Assembly: GCA_039000515.1 (NCBI GenBank)
Contig: JBCFYV010000012.1
Coordinates: 114,215,949 to 114,279,948, forward strand
Origin: Timema cristinae
Lineage: Eukaryota; Arthropoda; Insecta; Phasmatodea; Timematidae
Reading direction: 5' to 3'
DNA length: 64,000 nt
The notes under the pieces were generated by a model. That model had not been told where the DNA came from. It made no database searches and worked only from the letters and a program-made list of their open reading frames with translations. This document shows, piece by piece, positions 45,430 to 55,767 of this stretch (position 1 is its first letter; every line of letters starts with the position of its first letter). The translations under genes were made by a program, and so were the position numbers.

Positions 45430-45611
45430 TATTTAAATATTTAAGTATATTACTAACATTATTTAATTTTTATCGGATTTTAGTGTAATAATATTTTTAG
45501 ATACACAAACGTTCTGAAATATCTTCACTCTATGAAGGGGTATCAACCTAAAGCAATGGGCTATTAGATAGCTAGCTAGGTTTAAGTGAGATAGTATTAT
45601 TATTATTATTA

Positions 45612-45718
45612 TTATTATTATGTGTCCTTTCTTGCGACAGGTCCATTCCTTTTGTCAGTGAATTTAAACCTGCCTCCTCCTTAAGCTCACATAATTTTCT
45701 TCTTTCCTTTAAAGGATC
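45612..45718 (+). repeat. Dispersed repeat K, copy 2
   Basis: An ATT-rich run, then GTGTCCTTTCTTGCGACAGG, TTTGTCAGTGAATTTAAACC, CTCACATAATTTTCTTCTTT; matches 35098-35190. Confidence 0.6.
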
Positions 45719-46225
45719 CAACCGAAATGGTTCTCTTCTCACCCATTTTAGACCAGCATATCAAGGCACTAAAAGATCACCTTAAGCCAGTAGAGTTTAA
45801 AATTGTTGTGAAACTTTCTGATTTAGTGTATTCTTCCTATAACGTAATCAAACCCTCGCGCATGCGCATAACCATGGCTCAACTTTGGTTAAAGACACGC
45901 GTTAGAGGGATGGAAAAACGACACGAAAATCACATGGTGACCTTGAAAATTGATATTAATACACTCAACCAGTGTTTAAACAGATCCGTGGTATGTATTA
46001 ACTGTAAGAAAAATATTATTTTGACTATTGTAAATAAAAGTTACGTATTATTTTAGTAAATACGTAAGAAAAATTAAAAAAATTGATCAAATTCCCTGAC
46101 ATTTTCGCTCTGCTCTTGTCTGTCGGCGAATGTGCGAATACACAGTTACGCGCAAAGAGTAAATTAGTCGGAGAACGAGGGGGATTCACAAATTGGAATA
46201 AAGGTAATAAATAAATAGTTTGATC
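45719..46225 (+). other. 109-codon open frame, not recognised
   Basis: 45727-46056 is not obviously repetitive and starts right after repeat K. No domain is recognisable; it may be a transposon remnant or chance. The rest is AT-rich. Confidence 0.15.
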
Positions 46226-46410
46226 TATCACTCTTTTTTTTTTATAGCAATCTCAGAGCTATCCGCATATTTATATCAATAGGTCAGGGAGGAGGAAGGT
46301 AGAATATATATAAATTGTGCTATCATTGGCGCTAGTAAAAAAAACCCACCAAAAGTACACCGAGGATTAAAATTTTCACTCCTAACTCACTTGCAAATCA
46401 AACAAGACAA
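46226..46410 (-). mobile_element. SINE-C, highly degenerate
   Basis: AGAGCTATCCGCATATTTAT, AGGAAGGTAGAATATATATA, ACACCGAGGATTAAAATTT; the order matches SINE-C. Confidence 0.45.
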
Positions 46411-46429
46411 GATGTATGCCTTTTTTTTT

Positions 46430-46610
46430 TTCGCGTGCTCGGCGATCGAATGGACCAAAGCTTTCCCTAAATGATTTGCCTTTTTCTCAACACGTAAATG
46501 CGGATACACGTCCTCTAAAATTAACCTTCCTAATTCCTAACATGCTCGAATTGTTTAATTTATTTACGTACAACCCAAAGGGATTATTGAAACGCGGTGA
46601 AAAAACTAAA
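46430..46610 (+). mobile_element. SINE-C, plus-strand copy
   Basis: TCGGCGATCGAATGGACC, body CGTAAATGCGGATACACGTC, tail ACAACCCAAAGGGATTATTG, AACGCGGTG. Confidence 0.65.
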
Positions 46611-46659
46611 AGGTTGACTATAAATAAAACTGTATAAAAACATAATTCGAATATTATGT

Positions 46660-46745
46660 GGAAAAATAAATGACACCTAGAAATGGATGTCAAGCCCGGG
46701 TACTTTGTGCTTGGTACTTTGCCACTTAGCTATAAAAGTAGAGTA
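46660..46745 (-). mobile_element. SINE-G fragment, degenerate
   Basis: AATAAATGACACCTAGAAAT, GTCAAGCCCGGGTACTTTGT, GCCACTTAGCTATAAAAG. Confidence 0.6.
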
Positions 46746-46877
46746 TAGGTCCCAGGGTTTGATCTCCATGTACAAGGTTTTATTTTTCAACGCGTATTTG
46801 GACTGTTTAATTTTTAAAGGTTTATAATAAAAAATAATAAAATATTTTTTTTTAGATAAATACAACATATCCCCTCT

Positions 46878-47110
46878 GGGATATGCACGTATTTACATTA
46901 TCGGGGTATAGATGTGATGATAGGAACTAGTAGAAATGTACCCTCATTTGCGTGACGAGAGGAGTGGAAAAGTATTTTTAAAAAGCCTACCTTTAGCACA
47001 CTCAACCGGTATTCGAGCCTCGATCTCTTTTTCATCGACAGTCTTAATCCATTGCGAGAGCGACGCCTCTTAAGACAAATAATCGACCACCGGAACGGAT
47101 CAGATGATGA
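46878..47110 (-). mobile_element. SINE-C
   Basis: Body AGAAATGTACCCTCATTTGC, B-box region GGTATTCGAGCCTCGATC, CATTGCGAGAGCGACGCC and head end GACCACCGGAACGG. Confidence 0.78.
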
Positions 47111-47466
47111 TAACGCCCTAGCCCGCCTGCCCACCGATACGGGCGCGATGTAAACAGATATAATATGTCCAGAAACGTCGTCCCAACTTTATCGTCAAGA
47201 TGAGAGTTGCAGTTTGCTAAGCCTTCTTTAAGTTTCTCGTCGAATATTATCATCGCAGCACTAAGATGAGGTAACGAACGCGTCGTGTGAAAAAGGTGTG
47301 AGGACCAAGAAGTATACAGTGCTCTGATGGCATGAGAGGGGGGGTGGGGGGGGGTGAGATTGCTGCAACACCGGGGTGAAGTGAAGATTATTGCAACAGC
47401 GAGCTAAATTCCTTCGGGTATCTTCAAGAGGTCACTCGCTTCATGAATTTCTAGTTTAATTATTTT
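47111..47466. other. No gene supported
   Basis: A minus frame (47253-47044) reads into a SINE. G-rich runs lie at 47336-47355. Confidence 0.3.
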
Positions 47467-47722
47467 AGACCCCATTTCGGTGGCCGCATGGTCTAAGGCG
47501 TAACTCTTTCAAAAATACTGTACTGCCGATGATGGGGAGATCGGGATTCCAATCCCAGTCCCATGTGATGAAAGATTTTTTTTTACTAAATGACTTTCCA
47601 CTTTCCCATCCGCGCAAATGAAGATACACTTTCTATAAATGCAACCCTCATCGCCCTTGAAAATTTGCGTAATTATTAAGTGCGTATAACCCGAATGGGT
47701 GGTAAGACACGGTGCTAAATTT
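47467..47722 (+). mobile_element. SINE-C, full length
   Basis: Head CCCATTTCGGTGGCCGCATG, B-box-like GGGATTCCAATCCCAG, body, tail AACCCGAATGGGTGGTAAGA. Confidence 0.9.
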
Positions 47723-47759
47723 TTTTTTAAAGCTCCACAATGAGGGGTATGTGGACTAG

Positions 47760-47950
47760 GCATCAAGCTGGTCTAGTGTGGTTCAACAGTGGTGGGAAGG
47801 TCATGGTTCGAATCCCAACTGAGTGCACTGATGATTTCTCACCCCCCCCCCCTAAATTATTTCCCACACAAATACGGGTGCATTTTCTCTCAAATCCATC
47901 TTTCTCATTCCTATCCTAGTAGAGTAAACATTCTGGAGTAAGGTAATGGT
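47760..47950 (+). mobile_element. SINE-C-like copy without tail
   Basis: CTGGTCTAGTGTGGTTCAAC, ATGGTTCGAATCCCAACTG, body ACACAAATACGGGTGCATTT. Confidence 0.65.
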
Positions 47951-48014
47951 GCAAAATATAGTATGAAAATAGTTTTTTCTTCTTATTGTTATAACAGGGT
48001 TGTTGTTTTCTTAA

Positions 48015-48313
<299 letters not shown>

Positions 48314-48470
48314 AGGCAAGATAGAATCTCTCATATTTACGTTTTATTTGACGAGTTTTAAACATATAGCATTGAAACAAAAACAATAAATTCTTAAATA
48401 ATTCAAAAAATTGTTTTATTTTGTCACAAAAAGTAACGAGTAGTTCTTTTGTGAACGTGTTATTTTTTTA
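48314..48470. other. AT-rich, nothing recognised
   Basis: No feature. Confidence 0.35.
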
Positions 48471-48471
48471 A

Positions 48472-48805
48472 AAATGTCCGGTAGGAATCTTCCTGTCAGG
48501 AGGTAGATTAAAATGTACTGTACGTGGAATCATATCTATCCAGAATAGGAAACGGTAAAAAAAAACGTAATTTTGAAATGCAAGTCAATTCAGTCTAGTA
48601 GCGTGAGTGTGTATACTCGTCAGCGGAAGAGTGTGACGGTTATCAGTATAAAACAACAAGAGGCCTCGCAGGGTGAAATGCTCATTTTCTTCCTTATCTT
48701 GCTATAGTGCCCGTTGGTGTATAAGTGTGAGTGCTTAGATTGCTTACATGCATCAAGTTAAGATGAAGCTCGCTTCGTAAAATAGCTCCGAATTCACCAA
48801 TGTCG
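48472..48805 (-). repeat. Dispersed repeat H, copy 3
   Basis: On the plus strand TAGGAATCTTCCTGTCAGGA, ATGCAAGTCAATTCAGTC, ACTCGTCAGCGGAAGAG, AGGCCTCGCAGGGTGAAA, inverted relative to 59040-59430. Confidence 0.75.
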
Positions 48806-48889
48806 TTAATACATAGTTTCAATGTTTTCCCGACCTTTTAGAGAGTAGTACAGAGGACGATTATTTATCAGGGAGAACTTTGTAATTAT

Positions 48890-49072
48890 TATATTATTTA
48901 TATATTACACGGTTTACTACCGTTCGGTTTATACGCACTTACGCTATGTGTAATGTAGGTGATTGGAAGATGAAGGCTACAGTTTAACGTGAATCGACCC
49001 GTGCGACTGCATTCCAACATTCCAATGTCTTGAAGTGAAGAAGGTTGAAATCAGATAATCTGTCCGGGACGT
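48890..49072 (-). mobile_element. SINE-A copy with many short deletions
   Basis: Recognisable throughout (ATACGCACTTACGCTA, CTACAGTTTAACGTG, ATCAGATAATCTG) but almost every difference from other copies is a loss of one to five bases rather than a substitution. Confidence 0.85.
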
Positions 49073-49085
49073 GTGTGTATGTAAT

Positions 49086-49438
49086 CGTTCTGAAAAATTG
49101 AAATTCACTAGACATGGAATCGACCGGGACCTTTGTCTTAGTATGCCAATGCTCTTACCACTGAGCTATCCAGGAATCGTCCCATGCCCAGGGCCATTAT
49201 TCACTCATATTTTAAGGCAGAGTCTATGATGGACGTGTGTAAATCGTCGGCTACAAATGTGTGATTTTATTACGATCACGAGCTATCAGACAACGCAACA
49301 ACCTTCAACTCGATAGTTGGCTTTTTGCAGCCATTTGTACAACTATTATAATTACTAAGCCAAAGGTCCCGGGTTCGATTACCACGTCCAGGTGTCATTT
49401 TTAATTTTTCAGAATATGATATCTAGATGGAGTAATCC
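49086..49438 (-). mobile_element. SINE-G with inverted tRNA-like ends
   Basis: The left part matches 37278-37530 (CTTACCACTGAGCTATCCAG, CGGCTACAAATGTGTGATTT). The right end (49360-49438) repeats the T-arm half in the opposite orientation (GGTCCCGGGTTCGATTACCA, CCAGGTGTCATTTTTAATTT), so the element has tRNA-derived inverted termini. Confidence 0.78.
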
Positions 49439-49581
49439 TCACTGAAAAAAAAAACATAAATAATAGCTTTGGCTATTTGATTCAAATGTAATTAGGGTTT
49501 AAAACAGGATGATCCTGATCCTGATGTTTCAGGGACGAGAGGAGGATAAAATTAATGTGTTTGAACTATCGTGTGTTTTTT

Positions 49582-49812
49582 TTTTAGTACCGAGTCTTAC
49601 TACATGTTCTAGTACTTATGCTGATGTTCTGACTACGCTAGTGGTTTTAGAGATTAGATAGATTACATTTATAGGATGTGTACACGCATTTGAATGGAGG
49701 GAGAGTGGAAATCAGTTTTGTAAAAAAATCCTCAGTACACCCGACCGAGATTCGAACCTTGATATCCCCGTCATCGGCAGTCTAGTCTACTGCGAGCCAC
49801 GCGCCGCCAAAG
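49582..49812 (-). mobile_element. SINE-C
   Basis: Tail TAGTACCGAGTCTTACTACA, body ACACGCATTTGAATGGAGGG, B-box region GAGATTCGAACCTTGATATC, CTACTGCGAG, GCGCCGCCAAAG. Confidence 0.87.
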
Positions 49813-49955
49813 CCTGTTATGTTTAGCTATTTAGTTCACTTTTTATTCAATGAAAAAGTTTCACTATTTTAATATTGCGGTTAAGTTCTAAAATTCACAA
49901 ATATTCCAGAGCTTTTAGTTTGTTTTTTTTCCTCAGATACAAGATTTTCCCTCTT

Positions 49956-49967
49956 TATTAATTATTC

Positions 49968-50003
<36 letters not shown>

Positions 50004-50297
50004 CATTATTATTATTATACTAGCACCGCGTCTTACTACCCGTTCGGGTTATACGCACTTACACTAATGTGTAATGGTAGGGTGATTGTGAGATGAAATG
50101 GAGGACCTACAGTTTAACGTGGAATCCGAACCACGTTGGAGGCCTGGCATTCCCCACATTCACAAGATGTGATTATAAGTCTTGTCAGAGGTGAAGGAAG
50201 GGTTTGGTAATCAGATAAATCTGTGGCGGGACCGAGGATTGAACCCCGGACCCCAGCACAGAAGTCTGACACCTTAACCCTAGACCGCCAGGTCACC
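49956..50297 (-). mobile_element. SINE-A, full length, 11-bp target-site duplication
   Basis: Long (TTA)n, tail, body, B-box region GGATTGAACCCCGGACCC and head end CTAGACCGCCAGGTCACC. Flanked by TTTTCCCTCTT at 49945-49955 and 50298-50308. Confidence 0.96.
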
Positions 50298-50308
50298 TTT
50301 TCCCTCTT

Positions 50309-50618
50309 AGTTCTATGGTTGTCCAGAAGTGTGTCAAGACTGTATAAGAATCCAGGGTTCGATTCTCGGTAAGCCTCAAACTGTATCAGTGTGGAAGTTG
50401 GTTTGTTCCACGCTTTAGAACATTCCATTAATGCAATGAGGAATCGCTGTGGTAAATGGTACTGTGAATAAATAATGACAAGATGCTTTAAATTATCCCT
50501 GGGCAAATTTCAGCCCGTCACGTATATTTTTATGTGGCCCACACCAAAGCAAAATTACCGCTAAAATTAGATATTTATATTATTATTATTATTAAAGTAA
50601 TATATAGCTTTTCTACTC
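50309..50618. other. No gene; possible SINE and hAT debris
   Basis: AATCCAGGGTTCGATTCTCG near 50350 is B-box-like. CAGCCCGTCACG, TATGTGGCCCACACC near 50512-50545 resembles hAT end sequence of the kind at 56195-56235. Confidence 0.4.
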
Positions 50619-50624
50619 AACTCA

Positions 50625-50872
50625 ACCGCCTCGGTGGCGTAGTTGGCTAACGCGCTTGTCGTGTTGAGCTCAACTGCTGAGGACGGGGAGATTGAGGTTC
50701 GAATCTCGGTCGGGTGAACTGGGGGTGGTTTTTCCTAAATGGTTTTCCACTTTCCCTCCACGCAAATGCGGGTTCACTTCCTCTAATTCAATCATCCCAA
50801 TCCCTAATCCATTAGCGTAATTAGTACTTAAAAGCGTATAACCCGAACGGGTAGTAATACGCAGTGCTAATA
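50625..50872 (+). mobile_element. SINE-B, full length
   Basis: A box TGGCGTAGTTGG, GTGTTGAGCTCAACTGCTGA, B box GGTTCGAATCTCGG, body, tail ACCCGAACGGGTAGTAATAC. Confidence 0.95.
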
Positions 50873-51635
50873 TATATTATTATTTATTATTCTACTCATC
50901 TCAAATCAACTAATGAACTTCTACTTGATATAAGCCTGCGGTGTAATCCAATCCAAGAGAATTACATCTTCGTTAAGAAATATGTAGGCCTACATTTTAA
51001 AATTATCTTGATCCTGACAACTTAGCAAATATTCAAGATCTTGCTCGAAAAATGCTGATTATATTTTGACTAACCTATAGGGATATGTTTGAACAAACAT
51101 TTTCAATAGTCTAGAATCTAGATAAAAACTCCTTACGATCAACCATTGCCGATAAACATGTATAATATGTGTTAGATTTATCCACTACTAAATTTACATC
51201 TGACATTAAATAAATTAGTAATGCTATGAAAAAAATTGCATCCATCTCATTAAGTTGTGTTTTATTGTAGAATCACTTATTTTAAATTGTCAAGCTTGTT
51301 GTATGTAGTTTGTTTTATGTATAATAAAGGGCGTCTAATTAAAAATCATATTTCATTTGGCAGCCTATTATATTTAAACAGTCAAAATGTATCTTCAGCA
51401 AAAAAAAAATTTGTCCAAACCTGCTTTAAATGGATGTAAACGTGATGTAAAATACCACTTATGACTTGACGAGTTTTTGCACTACACGCCACGGTATTAT
51501 GTATGGTTGAGTGATGTAATATTGAATGAAGGGGAACTGCATTGTCTTTATAATAAAAATAAAAGCGCGGGAAGTAGTGCAAGGTGTCATGTTACGTTCA
51601 CTTTTACCCCACTTTACCCTACATATGAGAACAAA
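50873..51635. other. AT-rich, no gene supported
   Basis: Two opposing frames of about 66 codons at 51382-51677 show no domain. Confidence 0.35.
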
Positions 51636-51637
51636 TA

Positions 51638-51785
51638 CAGTCCAATTTTCATAGGAAGAACGTTATCTGATATCTAGAAAAACTACTATATCTACCTTCA
51701 CGTATTTCACATGTTTCGAAACTGTCACTTTTGATAAAGAGTGACCATACCGATAAAATAACACTAATAATATGGTACAAATATA
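51638..51785 (+). repeat. Dispersed repeat I, copy 6
   Basis: GTCCAATTTTCATAGGAAGA, TTATCTGATATCTAGAAAAA, ACCTTCACGTATTTCACATG, TCACTTTTGATAAAGAGTGA. Confidence 0.65.
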
Positions 51786-51833
51786 AAATACTAGTTGAGA
51801 GCGCTGTGAATGCTGCAATTTGTGTTAAATTTT

Positions 51834-52128
51834 GTTATTATTATTATTAGCACCGCGTCTTACTACCTGTTCAGGTTATACGCACTTACGCTAATGTGTA
51901 ATGGAAGGGTGATTGCGAGATGAAATGGAGGACCTACAGTTTAACGTGGGATCCGAACCACGGTGGAGTCCTGGCATTCCCCACATTCACAAGTTGTGAT
52001 TAATACACGTCTTGTAAGAGGTGAAGGAAGGGTTTGGTAATCAAATAAATCTGTGCCGGGACTGAGAATTAAACCCCGGACCCCCAGCGCTGAAGTCGAC
52101 ACCTTACCCCTAGACCGCAAGGTGACCC
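51834..52128 (-). mobile_element. SINE-A, full length
   Basis: (TTA)n, tail TAGCACCGCGTCTTACTACC, body, ATTAAACCCCGGACCCCC and head end CTAGACCGCAAGGTGACC. Flanks AAATTTTGTT and AAAGTTTTGTT look like a target-site duplication with a one-base change. Confidence 0.94.
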
Positions 52129-52558
52129 TAAAGTTTTGTTCGCGTATACTTCTACATTAACGGAAATTGACTTATAAAAACTATATTTAGGTTATATAAA
52201 GTTTCTTGTATCGTTTTTGAATTATTAATGCATATCAATACGCCTACATAATTAAAAATCTTTGTATATTTTTTGAATTTATGATACATACGCAAAACAA
52301 AACGAAATAAGATATTTTCACAAAAGGTTACAACCTTTTAAATGTGAATTATGGTAAATTCTGTTGAATTAAATGCAAATTAATGATATCAATATCTCAA
52401 TAATATATATATATATAAATTTTCCCAAGTCAAGGAAATTATTTCCCTCAGTAAAAGAATATTGGTAAAAGATTTGTTAGGACCAAAGACCAAAATTTAA
52501 AGATAAATAAGAAAAACATAGTTCAACAAAGTTGTTCTCTAAGACGTCAATCTAGTAA
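52129..52558. other. AT-rich, nothing recognised
   Basis: Short (AT)n near 52404-52416. Confidence 0.35.
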
Positions 52559-52564
52559 TAGGCC

Positions 52565-52765
52565 TACATTGTATCGCCGGTTACTGGGAGATCGGATTTC
52601 GAATCTCAGTTGGGTGCACTGATGGTAGTTCTACTACAGTGTTACCCACGCTCCATCCAAGCAACTGCGGGTACATTTTCTCTAAATTATACCTTATCTA
52701 AATCCACCCCTCTAGTATAAATTAAAAGCCTACGGTTCGGTTGGATAGTAAGACGCGGTAAATAT
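52565..52765 (+). mobile_element. SINE-C, 5'-truncated
   Basis: GGGAGATCGGATTTCGAATC, GGTGCACTGATGGTAGTT, body CAACTGCGGGTACATTTTCT, tail GGATAGTAAGACGCGG. Confidence 0.78.
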
Positions 52766-52767
52766 AA

Positions 52768-52945
52768 AGGAGAGGTTTTAAGAAGATGTACCCGCATTTA
52801 CGTGGATATAGATATCTATATATTTTTCCAGTAAGGAAATACTCCCTAATATACGACCGGAATTCGAACCCCTACCTCCCTTTCACCGACAAACCAGACC
52901 AAGCGAGTTTGGCGTTTAGTCCGCGTGCCCACCGTAGCGGGTTAC
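52768..52945 (-). mobile_element. SINE-C, lacking tail
   Basis: GATGTACCCGCATTTACGTG, GGAATTCGAACCCCTACC, AGTTTGGCGTTTAGTCCGCG, CCCACCGTAGCGGGTT. It forms a tail-to-tail pair with the copy before it. Confidence 0.78.
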
Positions 52946-53695
52946 AAAATGTAGTTCCTACCAATACTTTTTTTTCTATAGTTATTTGTTTACTTCTCAA
53001 ATATATATAAATAATTGAAATATAAATACAAAACCCTGATGCCTTTATGTTGGTTTCAAGCCACACATCAGACCAGAACATGTGTGTATGCGGCTAATGA
53101 CGGAGGGTGGGGGGGGAGGGGGAGGAATAATGGCGTTACTAACTGGTACGCGCAGAGCATGCGGTGGTACCCGCGGGTTGGACTCATCTCTAGGCCGCAC
53201 GGTCCTCGGTTCATTACCATACTTGGAGAGGAATAGCGGTATCCACCCACACGCTCTAACGGTCGTTTCTGCAACTATAAATGAATTACGCCACCACCGT
53301 GAGGGGAGAATAGGGGGGAGAGGGAGGAATCATACGAATTTTGTGTGGGGATTTAACAAGCTGCTATGGTTTAGTTTAATTTGTATAGAGCGGTTGAATG
53401 GGACAAGAGAAGGGGTGATATATTTTAGTTGTGATTTAAATTTATTATTTTAAAGTTGGTGGATTGTTATTAGAATGATTTGATAACCCCATATGTGCTT
53501 TAAAAGTAGTGCGCGCGCGTGCAAACACAAACACACATACAAACACAATAAATAAAAGTAACGAGCACATTAAATCTAATTTTAAAATAAAATTCCTTAA
53601 GGGTTAGTGAAGTAAATATATATACACACACTGTATATAGTAGTTTTAAAATATGATTACTATTCCTATAATCTGAAATTAAAGAAAATAATCTA
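52946..53695. other. No gene supported
   Basis: A 123-codon plus frame at 53082-53453 is G-rich and low-complexity. TCTCTAGGCCGCACGGTCC, TCGGTTCATTACC near 53190 looks tRNA-like. A GT/CA-rich stretch lies at 53508-53550. Confidence 0.3.
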
Positions 53696-53699
53696 TTAT

Positions 53700-53778
53700 T
53701 TAGCGCCACGTCTTACTAACCGTTTGGGTTATACGCTTAAGTTCTAATTTCGCTAATGGATTAGGAATTGGGAAAGTT
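53700..53778 (-). mobile_element. SINE-B tail half, cut by SINE-A
   Basis: AGCGCCACGTCTTACTAACC, TATACGCTTAAGTTCTAATT, ATTAGGAATTGGGAAAGTTG; the head side is missing where SINE-A begins. Confidence 0.85.
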
Positions 53779-54056
53779 GGTGACCCTTTGGTCTAGGGGT
53801 TAAGGTGTCGGACTTCTGTGCTGGGGTCCGGGGTTCAATCCTCGGTCCCGGGACCGATTTATCTGATTACCAAACCCTTCCTTCACCTCTGACAAGACGT
53901 GTATTAATCACAACTTGTGAATGTGTGGAATGCCAGGTCTCCACCGTGGTTCGGATTCCACGTCAAACTGTAGGTCCTCCATTTCATCTCACAATCACCC
54001 TACCGTTACACATTAGCGTAAGTGCGTATAACCCGAACGGGTAGTAAGACGTGGGG

Positions 54057-54092
<36 letters not shown>
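53779..54092 (+). mobile_element. SINE-A, full length
   Basis: Head GGTGACCCTTTGGTCTAGG, GGTTAAGGTGTCGGACTTC, B box GGGGTTCAATCC, body, tail ACCCGAACGGGTAGTAAGAC, (TAA)n. Confidence 0.95.
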
Positions 54093-54116
54093 TCTAAATT
54101 ACATACATGATTATTT

Positions 54117-54147
54117 CTAGGTTAGGTTAGGTTAGGTTAGTTAGGTT
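54117..54147 (+). repeat. Short TTAGG-type run
   Basis: About five TTAGG units plus a TTAG slip. TTAGG is the common arthropod telomere unit, so this interstitial run supports an arthropod source. Confidence 0.85.
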
Positions 54148-54277
54148 ACGTCACAGTCACCACCCTCATGTAGAAGTTCCCACGAGTTGCTCTTATACCT
54201 GTATGTAATCTGGACTGTTTGCAATTATGATACAAACGTACTATGAACTACTTAACATCGATTTAATAAAACAACGC

Positions 54278-54800
54278 TTCGGTGGTTGAATGGTCTAACG
54301 CAGCGGTCCCAAACATTATATGATGGCGTACCTACCACCCCAGCTATCTCCGTAATTTGAAGTACCGCCGAGATAATACCGCATATTTACTATTTAGGTA
54401 CATTTTTAATGGCGCCCAGTGATATAATAATACACAGATTGCGTGGCTGCACCGACTGTCCGAGCTAGAATCAGTCCCCTCCGCCCCCTCCCCCTCCAAC
54501 CAACCAACAAACCAACAAATGGTTAAATCTGATTACTTTTGGTTAGAATTGGTCTGAATATATTTATAAGATTTGATTAAGCCTTATCGTATTTATTTTT
54601 TTTTACTTTAATTTGCTTGTTTTGCTTCACCCGACGTACAACCGGGAATTGGTACGTACCACTAGTGATACGCGTACCACAGTTTGAGAACCGCTGGTTT
54701 AATGGCATCACCGTCACAAAAGAGAGTACCGCCGATGACGGGGCTATCAGAGTTCGAATTCTGGTCGGTTGAACTGAGGACGGATTTCCTTAATTGTGTT
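54278..54800 (+). mobile_element. SINE-C split by a hAT element
   Basis: Head CGCTTCGGTGGTTGAATGGT before 54301; the remainder from 54697 continues TTTAATGGCATCACCGTCAC, GAGTTCGAATTCTGGTCGG, GAACTGAGGACGG. Confidence 0.85.
54301..54696. mobile_element. hAT non-autonomous element, 396 bp
   Basis: Ends CAGCGGTCCCAAAC and GTTTGAGAACCGCTG. Flanks GTCTAACG (54293-54300) and GTTTAATG (54697-54704) are an 8-bp duplication differing by two C-to-T changes. No transposase. Confidence 0.92.
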
Positions 54801-54837
54801 ACGTTACGCGTTCGTGGCAAGTGTTAATAGTTGCATA

Positions 54838-54992
54838 TTAACCCCCACGTTGTATCGCCATTTGCTATACTTCTCTTTTTATTGACGTATAATAGCCCCG
54901 GGATTGGGAGTCATTTGTTATACTTCTTTTCAGCCCCTCGTTGGACGTCATTTGTTATATTTCTCCTCCCCACGTTAGAATGCTATTTGTTA
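54838..54992 (+). repeat. Degenerate 35-50 bp tandem repeat, four units
   Basis: Each unit has CCC followed by a variable centre and CATTTGTTATACTTCT-like sequence (54842, 54895, 54935, 54969). Confidence 0.8.
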
Positions 54993-55765
54993 TATCACAT
55001 AACAGAATCAGTTAAGAGTCACTCCGTAAATCATCGTTTCTATTACGCAACTATGTGCTTTACTTATAATGCCTCGTTCCTTATCATTAGACTTTAATAA
55101 ATGATAATATATCACATAAAGTTTGATATCTATTTATTCCTTAAATTGAAAACATATTGGTATTAATATTCTAATCGAAACACGATCATGTCGAGGGCCT
55201 AGCAACTTATAATCACCGATCGCTTAAAGCACGTCCATTCAAGACCACGACTGATTGCACAGTAAAAATACGAAGTTTCAAAAAGTCACATATATCTGAG
55301 TTCAATAGAAGCTTCTCGAAGGAACCTTTCTAACGGTAAATTACACACCTACAAACTCAGAACAAAAATACCTATTGCGTATGGAATCTTCTCGAAGAGG
55401 AAATTACTTTAAAAGATCTTAACTTGTCTGGATTACGTTAAAAGACGTTAACATTTCTTAAGTTTAGCTCCAGTAGATGCTGCCATCGTACCTCGAGGCG
55501 CGAACTAACTAGTAAATAATTTAGAGGAAGACGTGATTTAAGCGCCACGTAATAGGTTGTACAATTTAAATAAAGTAAAATATGTTTAATTATATGTAAA
55601 ATATTTTTGAATATATAAATAATTAGAATGATAAATGGTCAATGCTTTCAAATACTCCTTAGGGTCAAATCTATTGCATTACAATTGGTTTCACAGCTCT
55701 TCCTGACCTCAAATGCTGATACATTTCCTTTAAATTTTACCTTCCTTGTCTCGGCAGTTTTATTT
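54993..55765. other. AT-rich, nothing recognised
   Basis: No gene supported; GAAGCTTCTCGAAGGAACC and GGAATCTTCTCGAAGAGGA are a loose repeat pair near 55310 and 55385. Confidence 0.35.
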
Positions 55766-55767
55766 AT

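Noticed and set aside
45727..46056. 109-codon plus-strand ORF as a gene
   Set aside because: No recognised domain or splice context; it follows dispersed repeat K. Left as an open question in the feature list.
53082..53453. 123-codon plus-strand ORF
   Set aside because: Glycine run from a G tract and no recognisable domain.
54117..54147. A telomere end
   Set aside because: Only about five TTAGG units, embedded between a SINE and unique DNA.
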